From the NCBI GenBank assembly GCA_964293305.1, contig CAXYYO010000021.1:1-57971 (forward strand): a stretch of DNA of 57,971 bases, in the 5' to 3' direction. Below are positions 8,416 through 17,136 of this stretch, piece by piece; position 1 is the stretch's first letter, and each line of letters opens with the position of its first letter. The position numbers were made by a program, and so were the translations under genes. The DNA is from CALAGJ01 sp964293305. Lineage in GTDB: Bacteria; Bacteroidota; Bacteroidia; Chitinophagales; Chitinophagaceae. A model generated the notes under the pieces. It ran no database searches and was not told the origin of the DNA. It saw nothing but the letters and a program-made list of their open reading frames with translations.

Positions 8416-9003
8416 CTATGGAGTTTTTGGTTTTACAGCACCGCCTTGCTGTGCCGCTTCGCCACCCAATTCTGGAGGGCAAGGAATACCCATTTCTTTA
8501 CATACCAGAGGAAATATATTGTCAATGGTAGTTCCCAATTCATAAGTATTCGGCTTTAATACCAAAGCATATTTTTTTGCATCCAGCACTTTTTTATATG
8601 CAGCTGCAGCTCTTTCATATAGTGGTTGAGATAATGAAGCTCTTTTGCCATCCGATTTATTTTGAGCTATTTGCTGCCAATACACTAAATTAAATGCCAT
8701 TTGCTGTAATTGCTGTTTAGTATAATTGAGCATGGTAGCTGATTTGCCCGCAGCAGAATCAACTTTATAAGTACTGTCTAAACGTTGGTATTCACTTTCG
8801 AATATTTGACGCTCTGCCATAAGTGTATCTTGCTCATAGGAGCGTACAAGACTATCAACAGAGCTATACCCTGGCATGGCTTGTACCATTAGTTCCAAAT
8901 CAAATACACCAATTTTTATGGCAGGATTAGTAGCCTGCGCTTGACTATTCGTGGCCATCATTAATAATCCAGATACAAAAACAAAAGATAAGATTTTTTT
9001 CAT
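8416..9003 (-). CDS. OmpH/Skp-family periplasmic chaperone (second copy)
   Basis: This 195-residue protein has a signal peptide (MKKILSFVFVSGLLMMATNSQAQA). The OmpH-type first strand follows (IKIGVFDLELMVQAMPGY), then a long amphipathic coiled-coil region (about 55-135) and a short final strand-helix. That is the jellyfish-tentacle plan of Skp, which holds unfolded outer-membrane proteins in the periplasm for BamA. The tail is Pro/Gly/Lys-rich, which is unusual. It is more divergent than its neighbour at 9090-9602 and is the last gene of the bamA transcript; a terminator follows. Sequence divergence suggests it is not simply redundant with the first copy. Confidence 0.82.
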   Translation of the reverse strand: MKKILSFVFVSGLLMMATNSQAQATNPAIKIGVFDLELMVQAMPGYSSVDSLVRSYEQDTLMAERQIFESEYQRLDSTYKVDSAAGKSATMLNYTKQQLQQMAFNLVYWQQIAQNKSDGKRASLSQPLYERAAAAYKKVLDAKKYALVLKPNTYELGTTIDNIFPLVCKEMGIPCPPELGGEAAQQGGAVKPKTP

Positions 9004-9089
9004 TTTTTAATGTTTACAATTTATATGCACCATTTGCAAAAACCGTATCAGTTTTACTCAGTGCGTCGTTTAATTTTTATTTTAACAGT

Positions 9090-9602
9090 TTAAAATTTAA
9101 TACCCATTGTGGTAAGAACATCATTACTCTTGTCCAATTTTGGGTCGGCAAATATAACAGTAATTCCCTCACTTTTATCTAAAATAAAGTCGTATCCACG
9201 TGCTATTGCCATTTTTTGAATTGCGTTGTAAACCCTATCCTGTATGGGTTTCACTAATTTTTCCCTTTCCTTAAATAAATCGCCTTGATAACCAAAGCGC
9301 TTTTTCTGCATATCTCTTACTTCCTTTTCTTTATTAAACAATTCGTCTTCTCTTTTCTTTTTCAACTCATCACTCAGCATATACTGCTCTGCATCATAGT
9401 TTTTATACATCTGGTCTAAACTGCTTTGCATTTCATCAATTTCCTTTTGCCATTGCTCACTCACTGCTGCCAGTTTTTTATCCGCATCTACATATTCTGG
9501 TATTTTGCTTAATATGAATTTTGTATCAATAACAGCATACTTCTGAGCCTGCGCCGCAGCTGTAATGCATACAAGTACAAATACATAAAACAACTTTTTC
9601 AT
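9090..9602 (-). CDS. OmpH/Skp-family periplasmic chaperone (first copy)
   Basis: The 170-residue product carries a signal peptide (MKKLFYVFVLVCITAAAQAQ). The conserved OmpH start follows (KYAVIDTKFILSKIPEY), then a highly charged coiled coil (about 45-125) and a C-terminal segment ending VLTTMGIKF. This is a standard OmpH/Skp family protein in length and layout. It is expected to form a trimer that captures nascent outer-membrane barrels and hands them to the BAM complex. It lies 64 bases downstream of bamA on the same strand, and the second ompH follows 86 bases later. The arrangement bamA-ompH-ompH is common in Bacteroidota. Confidence 0.9.
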   Translation of the reverse strand: MKKLFYVFVLVCITAAAQAQKYAVIDTKFILSKIPEYVDADKKLAAVSEQWQKEIDEMQSSLDQMYKNYDAEQYMLSDELKKKREDELFNKEKEVRDMQKKRFGYQGDLFKEREKLVKPIQDRVYNAIQKMAIARGYDFILDKSEGITVIFADPKLDKSNDVLTTMGIKF

Positions 9603-9666
9603 TTTTACTTTTTTAAATGATATATGATAATAATGCCAGAATTAATTTTTACTGTTAAACATTATT

Positions 9667-12396
9667 TTATTCTGGCTCAAAACCCAGCATAAATGTAAAG
9701 CTAGCCGCATCTTTAATACCTGTATTTGGTCCATAACGATCTAAACCAATACCGTAATCAAATCCAAGTAAACCAAACATAGGTAGGAAGAAGCGCAAAC
9801 CCACTCCCACAGAGCGACGCAATTTAAATGGATTATAATCCTTGAATGAATACCAACCATTTGCGGCTTCAAAGAAAGATAAAGCATAAATAGTGCTGCT
9901 TGGGTTGAGTGCTATTGGATAACGTAACTCTAACACATATTTATTAAACATGGTAAAATACTGTGAGGCACCCTGTTGGTCCGGATTGATTCGAGGATCT
10001 GAAGTTTCATATACCGGGTATCCACGTTGTGCAATGATATCATAACCGAGCAAGGCAAAGTTATTATTTAAGCCGGCATTACCTACTTGGAATCGCTCAA
10101 ATGGAGATATACTCAAGTTCCGATTGTATCGGCCCAGATATCCAAATTTTGCCGCCATGCGCAATACCATTTGTTTATTTCTTTCCTCACCCTTTGGTTT
10201 ACCAATTGGCACAAACCATTCCCCACTAAAACGCCATTTGTGATACTCAATCCACTTAAAGGGTTCTGCAGAAGTTTGAATACTTTTATCAAATAAACTA
10301 TAGGGAGGTGTAAGAGAAACAGCAAGAGAAAAATTTGAACCCGTTCTAGGAAACGTAGGATTATCGGCAGAAAATCTGCTTAATGTAAGTCTTAAACTCA
10401 GGTTGTTTGAAAAACCATTATTGAAACCTGGTAGATTACGCTGATCAATGAAATAATTCCTTAGCTGATATCTTGCATAGTTAATGGCAGCACCAAGTGC
10501 AAAGAAATCATCCGGCCATTTTATTTGTTTCGACAGGCCAAGAGAAACACCTGTTGTTTTAAAGAATGATGTGTCTGCTGCCCGCTTTGTAAATTGACCT
10601 GTGGTGGGGTCAAAAGCATTGGCAAATTTTGTATCATAAAAACTTACCGTAAAAGCATTTCTTCTTTTACCGCCCAACCATGGTTCTGTGAATGAAGCAT
10701 TGTAAGACCTAAATGCACGTCCATTACTCTGTACCCGCAAACTCAATTTTTGACCATCACCTACAGGCAATGGATCCCATGCTTTTTTATTAAAAATATT
10801 TCTGGTAGAGAAATTATTAAAACTAATTCCCAGTGTACCGGTAAGACCAATACCTCCACCAAAACCTGCACTCAGTTCAAGCTGATCACTACTACGCTCT
10901 TCTACTTGCCAAGTAATATCTACAGTGCCATCGTCTGAGTTTGGAATTATTTTAGGATTAATCGTTTCCTGGTTAAAGTATCCGAGGTTAGCAATTTCTC
11001 TTTGGCTACGTATAATATCACTACGGCTAAACTTTTCACCCGGCAGGGTTCTCAACTCTCTCCTAATCACGTATTCTTTAGTACGGTCATTGCCTTCTAT
11101 CTTAATATTTTTTAGTGTAGCCTGTGGGCCTTCTGCTATCCTTATTTCATAGTCGATAGTGTCATTATAAACGGCGGTTTCAATAGGGTTTACCTGAAAG
11201 AAAAGGTATCCATCATCCATATATAATCCACTTATATCTCCACCTTCCGGAGAAATGGATAAACCCAATTTTTTACTGAGTATATCATAATTATAGGTAT
11301 CTCCTTTGCGTATGCCCAATAGAATATTTAAAACAGAATCCGTGTATTTGGTATTGCCTCTCCATGTTACATCTCCAAAATAATATTTCTGACCTTCATC
11401 TACTTTTAAATCCAATACTAAATTTCCTTGGTGTATATACGAAGAATCCGTAACGATGGCATCTCTATAACCCAATGTGTTATAATAACTCAGTAATTTT
11501 TCCTTGTCTTCTTCATACTTTTTCTCATCAAATTTTGCTGAGGTAAAAAGCTTTAGTCTGATGTAAGGCTCCATCAAACGGCGTGTTTTTGTATATGAAA
11601 GGAAGCCCAAATCATTGACATATTCTCCAAAACTATACCGCATACTGTCACTTTCAACAGTTTCATTTTTTGCTGGAAACAGTGTAAGACGACTCATTTC
11701 TTTTGTCCCCTTCATCTGTTTTTCAAGTTTCTTAGTATTGACAGTATTATTTAAGAAATTAATTTCTGCAATCTTTACTTTTTTGCCTTTTTCGATGGAG
11801 AAATTCAAAAGTGCCGAGTTTTGAAATGAAGTATCAGACACTTGTGCCACAGATACCTGTACATTGCGATAACCTTTATCGGCATAATATTTTATAATAG
11901 CGTCTTTCGTAGTCCGTTTTAAATTTTCAGTAATTACTTTTCCGATAGTGAGATCGGTTTTGGGTGTAAGGTCATCAGTTTCTGTTTTTTTGATGCCCAA
12001 AAATTTGAATCCAGACAAGCGGGGTCTTTCAGTAACGGCTATTTCAAGTGTAATATTATCACCTTTCAGCTTGGTAATATATACCGCCACATCACTAAAA
12101 TAATTTTGCTCCCATAGCTTTTGAATAATCTTACTAAACTGGTCTCCGCCGGGTATTGTCACTTCATCTCCCACAGAAATGCCAGCTACAGAAATAAGCA
12201 GGGCCTGATCAAAATAAGTATTTCCACTGACTTGTATCGCCTCTACTTTGTATCGTTTTGTGGTTTTATTGTTGAAAATATTTAATAATTCAGGGTCCAA
12301 TCCACCAGTAGGTATGGTATCTGTTTGTGCCATTGAAGTACAAACAATCAGAGAACAAATTGCCGTGAGTATGTAGATTTTTTTCTTTAGCCGCAT
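9667..12396 (-). CDS. bamA: Outer membrane protein assembly factor BamA
   Basis: This 909-residue protein has a signal peptide (to about residue 23), POTRA repeats over about residues 48-500, and a C-terminal Omp85 beta-barrel (about 510-909). POTRA signatures are visible, such as VEAIQVSGNTYFDQALL near the start and LKNIKIEGNDRTKEYVIRREL before the barrel. The barrel contains the Omp85 elements GFGGGIGLTG, RGYP and a final aromatic-rich strand ending FMLGFEPE. It inserts beta-barrel proteins into the outer membrane. It heads a minus-strand operon with two OmpH chaperones. In many Bacteroidota uppS lies directly upstream; here uppS is 33 kb away. TamA is an alternative Omp85 member, but the number of POTRA repeats and the ompH neighbours favour BamA. 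Confidence 0.95.
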   Translation of the reverse strand: MRLKKKIYILTAICSLIVCTSMAQTDTIPTGGLDPELLNIFNNKTTKRYKVEAIQVSGNTYFDQALLISVAGISVGDEVTIPGGDQFSKIIQKLWEQNYFSDVAVYITKLKGDNITLEIAVTERPRLSGFKFLGIKKTETDDLTPKTDLTIGKVITENLKRTTKDAIIKYYADKGYRNVQVSVAQVSDTSFQNSALLNFSIEKGKKVKIAEINFLNNTVNTKKLEKQMKGTKEMSRLTLFPAKNETVESDSMRYSFGEYVNDLGFLSYTKTRRLMEPYIRLKLFTSAKFDEKKYEEDKEKLLSYYNTLGYRDAIVTDSSYIHQGNLVLDLKVDEGQKYYFGDVTWRGNTKYTDSVLNILLGIRKGDTYNYDILSKKLGLSISPEGGDISGLYMDDGYLFFQVNPIETAVYNDTIDYEIRIAEGPQATLKNIKIEGNDRTKEYVIRRELRTLPGEKFSRSDIIRSQREIANLGYFNQETINPKIIPNSDDGTVDITWQVEERSSDQLELSAGFGGGIGLTGTLGISFNNFSTRNIFNKKAWDPLPVGDGQKLSLRVQSNGRAFRSYNASFTEPWLGGKRRNAFTVSFYDTKFANAFDPTTGQFTKRAADTSFFKTTGVSLGLSKQIKWPDDFFALGAAINYARYQLRNYFIDQRNLPGFNNGFSNNLSLRLTLSRFSADNPTFPRTGSNFSLAVSLTPPYSLFDKSIQTSAEPFKWIEYHKWRFSGEWFVPIGKPKGEERNKQMVLRMAAKFGYLGRYNRNLSISPFERFQVGNAGLNNNFALLGYDIIAQRGYPVYETSDPRINPDQQGASQYFTMFNKYVLELRYPIALNPSSTIYALSFFEAANGWYSFKDYNPFKLRRSVGVGLRFFLPMFGLLGFDYGIGLDRYGPNTGIKDAASFTFMLGFEPE

Positions 12397-13045
12397 GCCG
12401 GTTTACCTTAGCTTTTATTTGCAAAGGGCGGCAAAATAACAGGTTTTCGTAAAATTTAATGTTAAAAGGAACTGGTTTTATTATTATGATTTTTGATGAA
12501 GGGTTTATTAATGTGGTTTTTGGGGCATATTTTTGAATTGATGGCAAAGCATTGAAAATAGTATGAAGCCTTAAAAGGGGGGATAATTAGCATTTAAATA
12601 TGGAATTTATAGACAGATGAAATTTCAATTTTTTGGGGGTGTCCCTGCGGGCCGAGCTTTACACTACAAGTCCTCGCTGCGCTCCGGGTTTTTCGTTCCA
12701 AATGAAGCAAAGCGAAATTCACGAATACCAAAATAAAATAAAAAATACATTTGCAATCCCTCACGCATACACAGATTATAATGATGTACCTACTTTTATT
12801 TTGTTAGAAATTCATTGTAGAAAGTAATGAATCCAATAAAAAAATGCCAATTCAGAGTAATGGAATCGTTTGGTCATTGTCCTTGCCTAATAGTACGTTT
12901 TTTCACAAAGTTTTTTAATTCAATACTTCGGTCGGTATAAAAAATTAAGATTAGCCAAATTCCTGCTTTAACAAAACCCCCAACCAATCCTTTGCCCCAA
13001 AAGCATTTAATTTGCATCTTTTCACGGGGTGGGGGATATTGGTAA
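12397..13045. other. Long gene-free stretch between bamA and serC
   Basis: These 649 bases separate the divergent bamA and serC genes, so both promoters should be here. The first 230 bases and the last 270 are AT-rich without obvious genes. The middle holds a structured GC-richer element (12635-12768). TTTAATTTGC just upstream of serC (near 12996-13015) loosely resembles a Bacteroidota -7 box but has the wrong spacing for the strict consensus. Confidence 0.5.
12635..12768 (+). repeat. Structured intergenic repeat-like element
   Basis: The block opens with GGGGGTGTCCCTGCGGGCC, continues through a GC-rich core (CAAGTCCTCGCTGCGCTCCG) and ends with TTGCAATCCCTCACGC. From memory, similarly organised blocks recur in intergenic DNA of many Bacteroidota, with a variable middle between conserved ends. 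This is recollection and could not be checked here. Only one copy is in this window. Its base composition stands out sharply from the AT-rich flanks. A 64-codon open frame (12633-12827) crosses it but has no gene-like features, so I treat the block as a repeat rather than coding DNA. Confidence 0.5.
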
Positions 13046-14119
13046 ATGATGATGCATAATTTTAATTCTGGGCCTTCTATACTTCCAAAACCTGTATTGG
13101 ATCAGGCGGCTATAGCCATACATGATTTTAATAACAGTGGTTTGTCGATCCTTGAAATAGGACACCGTACACCTGCTTTTGTAGCGGTTATGGAAGAAGC
13201 CAAGCAGCTTGTAAAACAGCTGATGCAGTTGAATGATGATTATGAAATTTTGTTTTTGCATGGTGGAGCCACTACCCAATTTATGCAGGTACCTATGAAT
13301 CTTTTGGACGAACAAAAAACCGGGGCTTACTGTATTAATGGAATATGGGGAAAAAAAGCAGAAAAAGAAGCTCGTCATTTTGGACATACATCCATTGTTT
13401 CAAATACTGATTATTGTAATCATACATGTATAGAAAAGCAATTGCTTTTTCCGGCTGTGGCAGCATACTTACATTATACAACTAACAACACAGTAGAAGG
13501 TACACAATGGCATAGCATCCCAAATACATCAATGCCACTTGTAGCGGATATGAGTAGTGATATATTTAGCCGAGAAATGGATTTTTCAAAGTTCTCTGTA
13601 ATATATGCAGGTGCACAAAAAAATGCGGGTGCTGCCGGTGTAAACATGATTGTAATAAAAAAAGATATACTTGGTAAGGTCAATAAAAAAATTCCCGCCA
13701 TCATGGATTATCAAAAGCATATTGATGCCGGCTCTCTATTAAATACACCACCTGTATTTGCTGTATACGTAAGTTTACTCACCATGCGTTGGATTGTGGC
13801 CGAGGGTGGTTTGAAAGAAATGGAACTTAGAGCAAAGCAAAGATCGAAATTATTTTATGATACGGTAGATCAGTTGCCAATCTTTACACCACGTGTCAAT
13901 AAGGAAGATCGTAGTATGATGAATATTACGTTTGAAATAAAAGACAAGGAAATAGAAAATTTATTTCTGGAAGAATGTAAAGTAAATGGAATGGTAGGTG
14001 TACAAGGTTACCGCACAATTGGCGGATTGCGTGTTAGTTTATACAATGCCATGCCCATGAATAGCGTAGAGGCATTATGCCTTTTGATGACAGATTTCAA
14101 CAGGCGGTATGCCAATTAA
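13046..14119 (+). CDS. serC: Phosphoserine aminotransferase
   Basis: This 357-residue class V PLP aminotransferase starts MHNFNSGPSILP; three consecutive ATGs make the exact start uncertain by two codons. The pyridoxal-phosphate lysine is Lys192 in the motif GAQKNAGAAG, characteristic of SerC. HRTPAF and FLHGGATTQF are further family signatures. The enzyme converts 3-phosphohydroxypyruvate to phosphoserine in serine synthesis and can also act in PLP synthesis. It is cytoplasmic. It heads a tight same-strand run with DUF1015, TPR, cmoA and ICMT-like genes (gaps 24, 5, 18 and 3 bases). serA, often nearby in related genomes, is not present here. Confidence 0.95.
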   Translation: MMMHNFNSGPSILPKPVLDQAAIAIHDFNNSGLSILEIGHRTPAFVAVMEEAKQLVKQLMQLNDDYEILFLHGGATTQFMQVPMNLLDEQKTGAYCINGIWGKKAEKEARHFGHTSIVSNTDYCNHTCIEKQLLFPAVAAYLHYTTNNTVEGTQWHSIPNTSMPLVADMSSDIFSREMDFSKFSVIYAGAQKNAGAAGVNMIVIKKDILGKVNKKIPAIMDYQKHIDAGSLLNTPPVFAVYVSLLTMRWIVAEGGLKEMELRAKQRSKLFYDTVDQLPIFTPRVNKEDRSMMNITFEIKDKEIENLFLEECKVNGMVGVQGYRTIGGLRVSLYNAMPMNSVEALCLLMTDFNRRYAN

Positions 14120-14143
14120 AAAATAAAATTAGAATATAATTAC

Positions 14144-15373
14144 ATGTCGAATATAAAACCATTTAAAGCATTACGTCCGCAGGCGCAGTTTGCAAAAGCA
14201 GTAGCCAGCCGTCCTTACGATGTGCTCAATAGTGTGGAGGCAAAAATTGAAGCACAAGGTAATCCAAGTTCTTTTTTGCACATTACAAAAAGTGAAATTG
14301 ACCTTCCGGAGCAGACCGATCATTATGACACCATTGTATATGAAAATGCAAAAGAAAACTTAAATGCATTCATAAAAAGAGATATTTTATTTCAGGAGGA
14401 TAAGGAATGTTACTATCTCTATCGCCTTATCATGAATGGACATAGTCAAACAGGACTTGTAGCTGTAAGTAGTATTGCTGATTATGAAAATAACCTCATC
14501 AAAAAACATGAGTTTACAAGACCGGATAAGGAACTGGATCGCATTACGCATATAAAAACAACAGGTGCCCAAACGGGCAATGTGTTTCTAGCATACAGAA
14601 ATGTGGAAGCTTTAGATCAGTTATTTGAAAAGTGGATGCTTCAAAGATCAGCGGTATATGATTTTGTGGCTGATGATGGCATTCAACACAGCATCTGGAT
14701 TATTAATGACAGCACATCAATAGAAACAATTACCAATATTTTTAAAACTGATGTACCCTGCACTTATATTGCAGATGGACACCATAGGGCAGCATCCGCA
14801 GCAAAAGTGAGGACTGCGCTTGGTACTGATGCCAGTGCAGACTCAGCATATTTTCTAACAACATTATTTCCAGCCAGTCAATTATCAATCTGGGATTATA
14901 ACAGGGTTATTAAATCTTTAAATGGGCTGGATGCAGCATCCTTCTTAGAGGTATTAAAAGAAGATTTTGATATAGTTGATAATGGAACGGCAGCCTTTAA
15001 ACCTGCATCTATACATGAGTTTGGAATGTATATCAACAAAAAATGGTATCGCTTAGTGGCAAAGCCGGGCACTTGGACGGAGGATGCTACCGGCGTATTG
15101 GATATTTCCATCATGCAGGAAAAAATGCTTTCAAAGCATTTGAATATTCATGACCAACGTACTGATAAAAATATAGATTTTGTAGGCGGCATAAGAGGAC
15201 TTGCAGAATTAGAACGCAGGGTGGACAGTGGTGAAATGGCAATGGCCATTAGCTTATATCCAGTTACTATGGATCAATTATTTGCCATAGCAGATTCCGG
15301 CACAGTTATGCCTCCAAAAAGCACTTGGTTTGAACCCAAACTGCGTGATGGATTATTAACACATCTTATTTAA
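14144..15373 (+). CDS. DUF1015 family protein
   Basis: The 409-residue protein matches DUF1015 in length and in its landmarks. The N-terminus reads IKPFKALRPQ and then ASRPYDVLNS, where the family has R-P-x-x and PYDV. NPSSFLHITKSE follows, then a central ADGHHRAASAAKVR, the family's most conserved block. A C-terminal FVGGIRG and a PVTMDQLFAIADSGTVMPPKSTWFEPKLRDGL tail complete the match; the proline/lysine-rich MPPKSTWF is typical. The biochemical role is not established. In many bacteria DUF1015 genes accompany serA/serC, which suggests a link with serine metabolism, and here it directly follows serC. No signal peptide or membrane segment is visible, so it is probably cytoplasmic. Confidence 0.88.
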   Translation: MSNIKPFKALRPQAQFAKAVASRPYDVLNSVEAKIEAQGNPSSFLHITKSEIDLPEQTDHYDTIVYENAKENLNAFIKRDILFQEDKECYYLYRLIMNGHSQTGLVAVSSIADYENNLIKKHEFTRPDKELDRITHIKTTGAQTGNVFLAYRNVEALDQLFEKWMLQRSAVYDFVADDGIQHSIWIINDSTSIETITNIFKTDVPCTYIADGHHRAASAAKVRTALGTDASADSAYFLTTLFPASQLSIWDYNRVIKSLNGLDAASFLEVLKEDFDIVDNGTAAFKPASIHEFGMYINKKWYRLVAKPGTWTEDATGVLDISIMQEKMLSKHLNIHDQRTDKNIDFVGGIRGLAELERRVDSGEMAMAISLYPVTMDQLFAIADSGTVMPPKSTWFEPKLRDGLLTHLI

Positions 15374-15378
15374 GAAAT

Positions 15379-16386
15379 ATGAAAGCATTGATCAATATTT
15401 TTTGCTATTGTTTATTGTCTTTTTCTGTTGTAGCTCAGGGCGAAGTAGATGCTATGCGCAAAGCGGCACAAAGCAAAATGCAGGAAAACAAATTTGATGA
15501 AGCATTACAAATATTGTCATCAGCATTATTAGTGGCTCCGGGAAATGCAGATGTGCTGAAAGATCAGATGTTTTACGCATTCTTAAATAGGGATTATGCA
15601 AAGTCAATTGATATTGGGAAAGACCTCATCACAAAACCGGAATCAGATGCTCAGGCCTTTCAGATTTTGGGTATGTGTTATAAAGCCATAGCCGATATAA
15701 AAGAAGGCGATAAGTTGTATAGGGCCGGCATAAAAAAATTTCCATTAAGCGGTGTACTATACAGTGAGTATGGAGATATGCTCATGAACAATAAAGACAT
15801 TGCCAATGCTGTAAAACAATGGGAGAGAGGTGTAGAAATGGATCCCGGATATTCGGGAAATTATTATTACCTCAGTAAGCAATATGCACAAACTGGTAAT
15901 ATTATTTGGGGCTTGCTATATGGTGAAATATTTGTAAACATTGAAAGCCTTACAAAAAGAACGGCAGAGATTAAAGCGCAAGTGGCAGGTGGTTACCAAA
16001 AATTACTGGAGAATAAAAATGCAATAACAGCATTAAAAAAAGAGGGTGCTGTATTTGAAAAAACGGTGGTAAAATGTTTGTCAGGTGCGGCATTGATAGC
16101 TGATGCACAAATGTCGGTGGAGGCATTGAGCGCATTCCGAAGTAGATTTATCTATTTATGGAATAATGAAGGCATCAATATGCCCTTCCGTTTATTTGAA
16201 CACCATACACAATTATTGCAAGATGGTATGTTTGATGCTTACAACCAATGGCTTTTTCATGCTGCTGATGATTCAGATTATCAAAGCTGGAAACTGGAGC
16301 ATACTGCTGAAGACAGGGATTTTAAAACCTTTCAGCAAAATGTGCTTTTCAAAATACCAAAGGGTCAGTATTACACGCACAATTAA
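15379..16386 (+). CDS. Secreted/periplasmic TPR-repeat protein
   Basis: This 335-residue protein begins with a signal peptide (MKALINIFCYCLLSFSVVAQ). The mature part is helical, with tetratricopeptide repeats over about residues 25-190; examples are FDEALQILSSALLVAPGNAD and the following AYAKSIDIG-like helices, with Pro/Gly at turn positions. The C-terminal half (about 200-335) is not clearly TPR and ends in KIPKGQYYTHN. TPR proteins act as protein-protein scaffolds, and no enzymatic motif is seen. The gene is packed between DUF1015 (5-base gap) and cmoA (18-base gap), so it belongs to the serC transcript. Its functional connection to these genes is unknown. Confidence 0.8.
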   Translation: MKALINIFCYCLLSFSVVAQGEVDAMRKAAQSKMQENKFDEALQILSSALLVAPGNADVLKDQMFYAFLNRDYAKSIDIGKDLITKPESDAQAFQILGMCYKAIADIKEGDKLYRAGIKKFPLSGVLYSEYGDMLMNNKDIANAVKQWERGVEMDPGYSGNYYYLSKQYAQTGNIIWGLLYGEIFVNIESLTKRTAEIKAQVAGGYQKLLENKNAITALKKEGAVFEKTVVKCLSGAALIADAQMSVEALSAFRSRFIYLWNNEGINMPFRLFEHHTQLLQDGMFDAYNQWLFHAADDSDYQSWKLEHTAEDRDFKTFQQNVLFKIPKGQYYTHN

Positions 16387-16404
16387 TAGTTTAAATGTTT
16401 ACAC

Positions 16405-17133
16405 ATGCCGGAAGATAAAGTTTTTGATCAGGAAATTTCAAATGCCGCAGATTTTAAGTTTGGTGCTACTGTTGCTAATGTATTTGATGATATGGTAAAT
16501 CGCTCAGTACCTTATTATGGAGAGATGCAGCGTATGACTGCAGAGCTTGCTGCCAACCATGCACGTAGTGGTACAAATGTATACGACCTCGGATGTAGTA
16601 CCGGCACTACAATGATTGGCATGAATACCTTAGTGCCAGATGATATACGTTTTATTGGAGTAGATGATAGTGAAGAAATGCTTGCTAAATGCAAGACAAA
16701 ACTTGATGATGCAGATTTTAAACGACCTTACGACTTAGTGGTATCAGACCTTAACCAGGGGGTTTCTATCAACAATGCATCTGTGGTGGTACTATGCTTA
16801 ACCTTACAATTTGTACGACCCATATATAGGGAGCGATTACTCAAAACAGTTTCTGCTGGTTTAAATGAAGGTGGTGTTTTGATCCTACTAGAAAAAGTAA
16901 TAGCTGAAGAAACCAATTTCAATCGAGATTTTATTCGTTATTATTATGATATGAAAAGACGCCACAGCTACAGCGAAATGGAGATTTCTCAAAAAAGGGA
17001 AGCACTTGAAAATATATTAATACCTTATAAGCTGAGTGAAAATATTTTATTGTTGAAAGAAACTGGTTTCGGTACTATAGAAACATTTTTTAAATGGTAC
17101 AATTTTGCAGGATTAATAGCAGTAAAAAAATAA
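16405..17133 (+). CDS. cmoA: Carboxy-S-adenosyl-L-methionine synthase CmoA
   Basis: The 242-residue protein aligns along its length with E. coli CmoA as I remember it. FDDMVNRSVPYY matches FPDMIQRSVPGY, the SAM motif YDLGCSTGTT (from about residue 60) matches YDLGCSLGAA, and LTLQFVRP matches FTLQFLEP. YSEMEISQKREALEN matches YSELEISQKRSMLEN. Arg198 in SQKR corresponds to the arginine that holds the carboxylate of carboxy-SAM, so the protein should make Cx-SAM from SAM and prephenate. In proteobacteria Cx-SAM is used by CmoB to build cmo5U in tRNA wobble positions. No cmoB lies in the window; the next gene, 3 bases on, is an ICMT-like membrane protein. It is cytoplasmic. Confidence 0.88.
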   Translation: MPEDKVFDQEISNAADFKFGATVANVFDDMVNRSVPYYGEMQRMTAELAANHARSGTNVYDLGCSTGTTMIGMNTLVPDDIRFIGVDDSEEMLAKCKTKLDDADFKRPYDLVVSDLNQGVSINNASVVVLCLTLQFVRPIYRERLLKTVSAGLNEGGVLILLEKVIAEETNFNRDFIRYYYDMKRRHSYSEMEISQKREALENILIPYKLSENILLLKETGFGTIETFFKWYNFAGLIAVKK

Positions 17134-17136
17134 ATC

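Noticed and set aside
12633..12827. A 64-codon frame over the structured element
   Set aside because: It runs through a repeat-like block and has no gene-like features or context.
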